From JAWHTC01 sp032586155 (GTDB lineage Bacteria > Pseudomonadota > Alphaproteobacteria > Rhodobacterales > Rhodobacteraceae): DNA of 64,000 bases. This document shows, piece by piece, positions 61,622 to 64,000 of this stretch (position 1 is the stretch's first letter; each line of letters opens with the position of its first letter). The stretch is taken from NCBI RefSeq assembly GCF_032586155.1, contig NZ_JAWHTC010000003.1:434001-498000 (forward strand), read 5' to 3'. A program made the position numbers and the translations under genes. Below the pieces are notes generated by a model. It ran no database searches. It was not told where the DNA came from and saw nothing but the letters and a program-made list of their open reading frames with translations.

Positions 61622-62331
61622 TGTCAGCGATGCTAGAGGTCAGCGACCTGCACGCCTATTACGGTAAAAGCCACATTCTTCAGGGCGTTAACTTCAACGT
61701 GGGCGAGGGTGAGATCGTCGCGTTGTTGGGCCGTAACGGCGTGGGCCGTTCCACCACCTGCAAGGCGGTGATGGGCGAAGTTTCCCCGAAAGGGTCTGTA
61801 AAGTTTCGTGGCGAGGAGTTGGCCGGAAAACCGTCCTACGAGATTGCCAAGGCCGGGATCGGTTACGTGCCGGAAAACCGCGACATCTTCCCCGGTCTCA
61901 CCACCCGTCAGAACCTGATCCTTGGCCTGAAGCCAGGCCAGAAAGACGGGCAGGGGCGCTGGTCGATGGAGATGATGTTCGACCATTTCCCCAACCTGCG
62001 TGAACGTGCCGATATCGAGGCTAGTGTCTTGTCGGGCGGTGAAAAGCAGATGCTGACCGTCTGCCGCAGCCTCATGGGCGACCCGGATTTCATCATGATT
62101 GACGAGCCGACCGAGGGGTTAGCCCCCAAGATCGTCGAACAGGTTGGTGACATGCTGGAGATGATTGCCGAACGCGGTGTATCGATCCTGCTCGTCGAAC
62201 AGAAATTGACAATCGCGCTGCGGGTGGCGACACGGGTCTACGTGATGGGCCATGGCCACATGGTTTTCGAGGGTACACCTGAAGAGCTGACGGCCAATGA
62301 AGAAATCCGTAAGGAATGGCTGGAAGTATGA
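61621..62331 (+). CDS. livF: Branched-chain-type ABC ATPase LivF
   Basis: 236 residues. Signature LSGGEKQML and Walker B FIMIDEPTEGLAP are normal; Walker A reads GRNGVGRST, with Arg where nearly all P-loops have Lys. Similar Arg variants exist in some LivF proteins, so it need not be inactive. The partner ATPase LivG keeps the lysine. Starts at ATG 61621, one base into the livG stop. Confidence 0.92.
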   Translation: MSAMLEVSDLHAYYGKSHILQGVNFNVGEGEIVALLGRNGVGRSTTCKAVMGEVSPKGSVKFRGEELAGKPSYEIAKAGIGYVPENRDIFPGLTTRQNLILGLKPGQKDGQGRWSMEMMFDHFPNLRERADIEASVLSGGEKQMLTVCRSLMGDPDFIMIDEPTEGLAPKIVEQVGDMLEMIAERGVSILLVEQKLTIALRVATRVYVMGHGHMVFEGTPEELTANEEIRKEWLEV

Positions 62332-63515
62332 CGCTTGATCCGAACCGGTTGAAACGCATCGACGATTGGATGGTCCGCAACCGGGAAGGCGGGCGTTACA
62401 CCGGCTCTTCGCTTCTGGTTTTGCAAGGGGGCGAAGAGGCCTATTTCGGCTGTGACGGGTTGCGCTCGGTTGAAAACGACCTGCCTTACGAACGTGACAC
62501 CATCGTGCGCATCTACTCGATGACGAAAATCGTGACCTCCGTCGTGTTCGGCATGCTTCTGGAACAGGGCCGCGTGGTGCTAGAGACGCCGGTTAGCGAG
62601 TTCATCCCGGCATTTTCCGACCTGCGCGCGCTGATCCGTGGGGCGACGCAGGAAAACCAGACAGAATCGACCCAGCCGCCGACCTTGGCGCAGCTTCTGA
62701 CCCACTCGTCGGGCCTGACTTATGGCTTTAACCCGGGACTGGCAGGGCGGATCTACGAACGTGAGAAGATCGACTTCAACCCGCGCTCCGGTGTGTTGGC
62801 GGATATGTGCGACCGGGCGGCCGCGCATCCGCTTGCGTTCCAACCGGGGACGAAATGGGAGTACTCCATCGGCATCGATGTGATTGGACGGGTGATCGAA
62901 GTGATCACCGGACAGCCGCTCGACCAAGTGTTCCGCGACCGGGTGTTCGAGCCCCTGGGAATGAAGGATACGGCCTTCTCGGTGCCCTCGAACAAGGTCG
63001 CGCGCTTTGCCGATTGCTATACCAAAACACCCGAGGATCCGCGCGCTCTGATGGACCCCGCCGAAGGCAGTTCCTTTGGCGAGGACAAGGTAACGATGTT
63101 CTCGGGTGGCGGTGGCCTGGTTTCGACTCTCGACGATTATGCGCGCTTCGGCGAAATGATCCGCCGGGGTGGTGAATTGGACGGCGCGCGCCTCCTGTCG
63201 CCCAGCACCTTGCGCTTCATGCGCCGCAATTTCCTTGCCGGGGATATCGCCTCGATGGGCGCTGAAAGCTTCATGGAGATGCCCATGGCCGGGATGGGCT
63301 TTGGCATCGGCGGCGCGGTTCTTTTGGACCCGGCTTTGGCCCGAATGCCCGGCTCGGTCGGAGATTTTGGCTGGGGCGGAATGGCGAGCACCTATTTCTG
63401 GACCGACCCGGTGCATGACCTGACGGTTGTCTATTTCACGCAACTGGTGCCAAGCTCCTCCTACCCCAGCCGTGTCGAACTCAAGGCATTGGTGCATGGC
63501 GCGATCACAAGCTGA
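62328..63515 (+). CDS. Beta-lactamase-fold serine hydrolase
   Basis: 395 residues. SMTK at 64-67 gives the catalytic Ser-Lys pair, YSIG (about 184-187) the Tyr motif, and GWGG near the C-terminus replaces the KTG box, as in class C beta-lactamase-like esterases and amidases. No signal peptide, so it is cytoplasmic and unlikely to be a resistance enzyme. Overlaps livF by four bases; it probably hydrolyses an ester or amide taken up by the transporter. Confidence 0.87.
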   Translation: MTLDPNRLKRIDDWMVRNREGGRYTGSSLLVLQGGEEAYFGCDGLRSVENDLPYERDTIVRIYSMTKIVTSVVFGMLLEQGRVVLETPVSEFIPAFSDLRALIRGATQENQTESTQPPTLAQLLTHSSGLTYGFNPGLAGRIYEREKIDFNPRSGVLADMCDRAAAHPLAFQPGTKWEYSIGIDVIGRVIEVITGQPLDQVFRDRVFEPLGMKDTAFSVPSNKVARFADCYTKTPEDPRALMDPAEGSSFGEDKVTMFSGGGGLVSTLDDYARFGEMIRRGGELDGARLLSPSTLRFMRRNFLAGDIASMGAESFMEMPMAGMGFGIGGAVLLDPALARMPGSVGDFGWGGMASTYFWTDPVHDLTVVYFTQLVPSSSYPSRVELKALVHGAITS

Positions 63516-63908
63516 CGTTTGGCTCGCTGTCAAAGGGGAGCTCCCGCCCGTCCTGCGCCGATCAAAGATCGGCTTGGCCCGTTGGGCCCGGCCTCGCTGA
63601 GCTCGGAGATATGTCGCGCCGTTTCATCTGCACAGACGGCTTGGCCAGATATCAGCGTTGATATGGAGAGTCCAACTTACCAGCCCGCCGAGCGCCGGCT
63701 CGGCACCTCCAGATTCCATGCGGGCCGAGCGAAACAAGGCCCCCGCGACGCCGTCGGGCGGCGCAATCTCACCCGGTCGACGTTCAACCCGTCACGTCAA
63801 CCCGAAGACCTGCGCGGAAATGCCCCGATGGAAGTGATTGCGCTAACGGGTCTGTTTCGCCGAAACTGATCCGACCCACGCAGTCATAATCGCTAAAGGG
63901 AGGAAGCG
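63516..63908 (+). other. Intergenic space, no gene recognised
   Basis: 393 bases between the serine hydrolase gene and a new signal-peptide gene. Open frames here lack family sequence and ribosome sites. The stretch GCGTTGATATGGAGAG has no clear promoter match. A promoter for the right-edge gene must lie somewhere here, but I cannot place it. Confidence 0.4.
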
Positions 63909-64000
63909 ATGAAGGCACTTAAGATAGGCGCGTTGGCTGCCGCAATTGGAACACTTACGCTGGTGGGCATGGCCCATGCGGACAGCTACATTCGCAAAGG
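63909..64000 (+). CDS. N-terminus of an exported protein, cut by the window edge
   Basis: The first 30 codons are visible. They form a signal peptide (LAAAIGTLTLVGMAHA, cleavage before DSYIRK). AAAGGGAGG lies 6 bases before the ATG at 63909. Possibly the binding protein of another transport system, since it follows an uptake operon, but this is a guess. Confidence 0.75.
   Translation, partial: MKALKIGALAAAIGTLTLVGMAHADSYIRK

Noticed and set aside
1..64000. tRNA, rRNA and CRISPR arrays
   Set aside because: Gaps between genes were read for cloverleaf-like GGTTCGA arms, rRNA segments and regularly spaced direct repeats; none was convincing. A covariance-model scan would settle small RNAs.

Overview
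The window is GC-rich, gene-dense DNA that looks like a chromosome segment of a marine alphaproteobacterium of the Rhodobacterales (Roseobacter group). This rests on gene content and order seen in the translations: small heat-shock protein followed by a DUF1150 protein, a fused sulfate adenylyltransferase/APS kinase next to a MarR-type EPS-associated regulator domain, Lrp divergent from trxB, a bacterial phosphatidylcholine synthase, DUF484-xerC, ruvCAB, and several Rieske oxygenases and branched-chain-type ABC transporter genes. I see no rRNA, tRNA, CRISPR array, prophage or intact insertion sequence.

Layout. 1-8.9 kb: the 5' part of a 2-oxoglutarate oxygenase gene, purEK, small conserved proteins, hsp20, a glycosyltransferase-like gene, a threonine-dehydratase-like enzyme, a MarR regulator divergent from a cytochrome P450 across a perfect palindromic operator, an arylmalonate-decarboxylase/racemase family enzyme and an exported HExxH protein. 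9-20.5 kb: HTH-Sat-APS kinase, trxB/lrp, truA, a tightly overlapping run ycjX-GNAT-GNAT-ycjF-SDR-DUF2269, a truncated globin and a lipoprotein. 20.7-36.5 kb: ileS, ogt, pcs, xerC, DUF484, transaldolase, priA, a YeeE-type transporter divergent from an MFS transporter across an FNR-like box, a MATE pump, prmA and small proteins. 36.8-40.5 kb: ruvCAB, an unknown protein and thpR.

The most interesting accessory region is 40.6-47.6 kb: a flavin monooxygenase-like protein, a Rieske oxygenase, a flavin reductase fused to a LysR-type effector-binding domain, a RidA-family gene interrupted by an amber codon, a DUF1028 protein, a second Rieske oxygenase and a LysR regulator. It reads as an uncharacterised oxidative catabolic unit in which one reductase may be gated directly by a small-molecule effector. 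48-49.3 kb holds a LuxR-type regulator downstream of a small protein that resembles phage CII regulators.

49.7-56.7 kb: tdk, a BenE-type transporter next to a 2-keto-4-pentenoate-hydratase-family enzyme, a KAS III-type enzyme whose upstream region carries a long hairpin and repeated TCGAAAC motifs, and a dehydrogenase-csaA-proC-ybjN operon on the minus strand. 57.3-63.5 kb: a complete five-gene branched-chain-type ABC uptake operon overlapping a beta-lactamase-fold serine hydrolase. The right edge cuts the start of another exported protein. A family of GC-rich hairpin repeats is scattered through the intergenic spaces.
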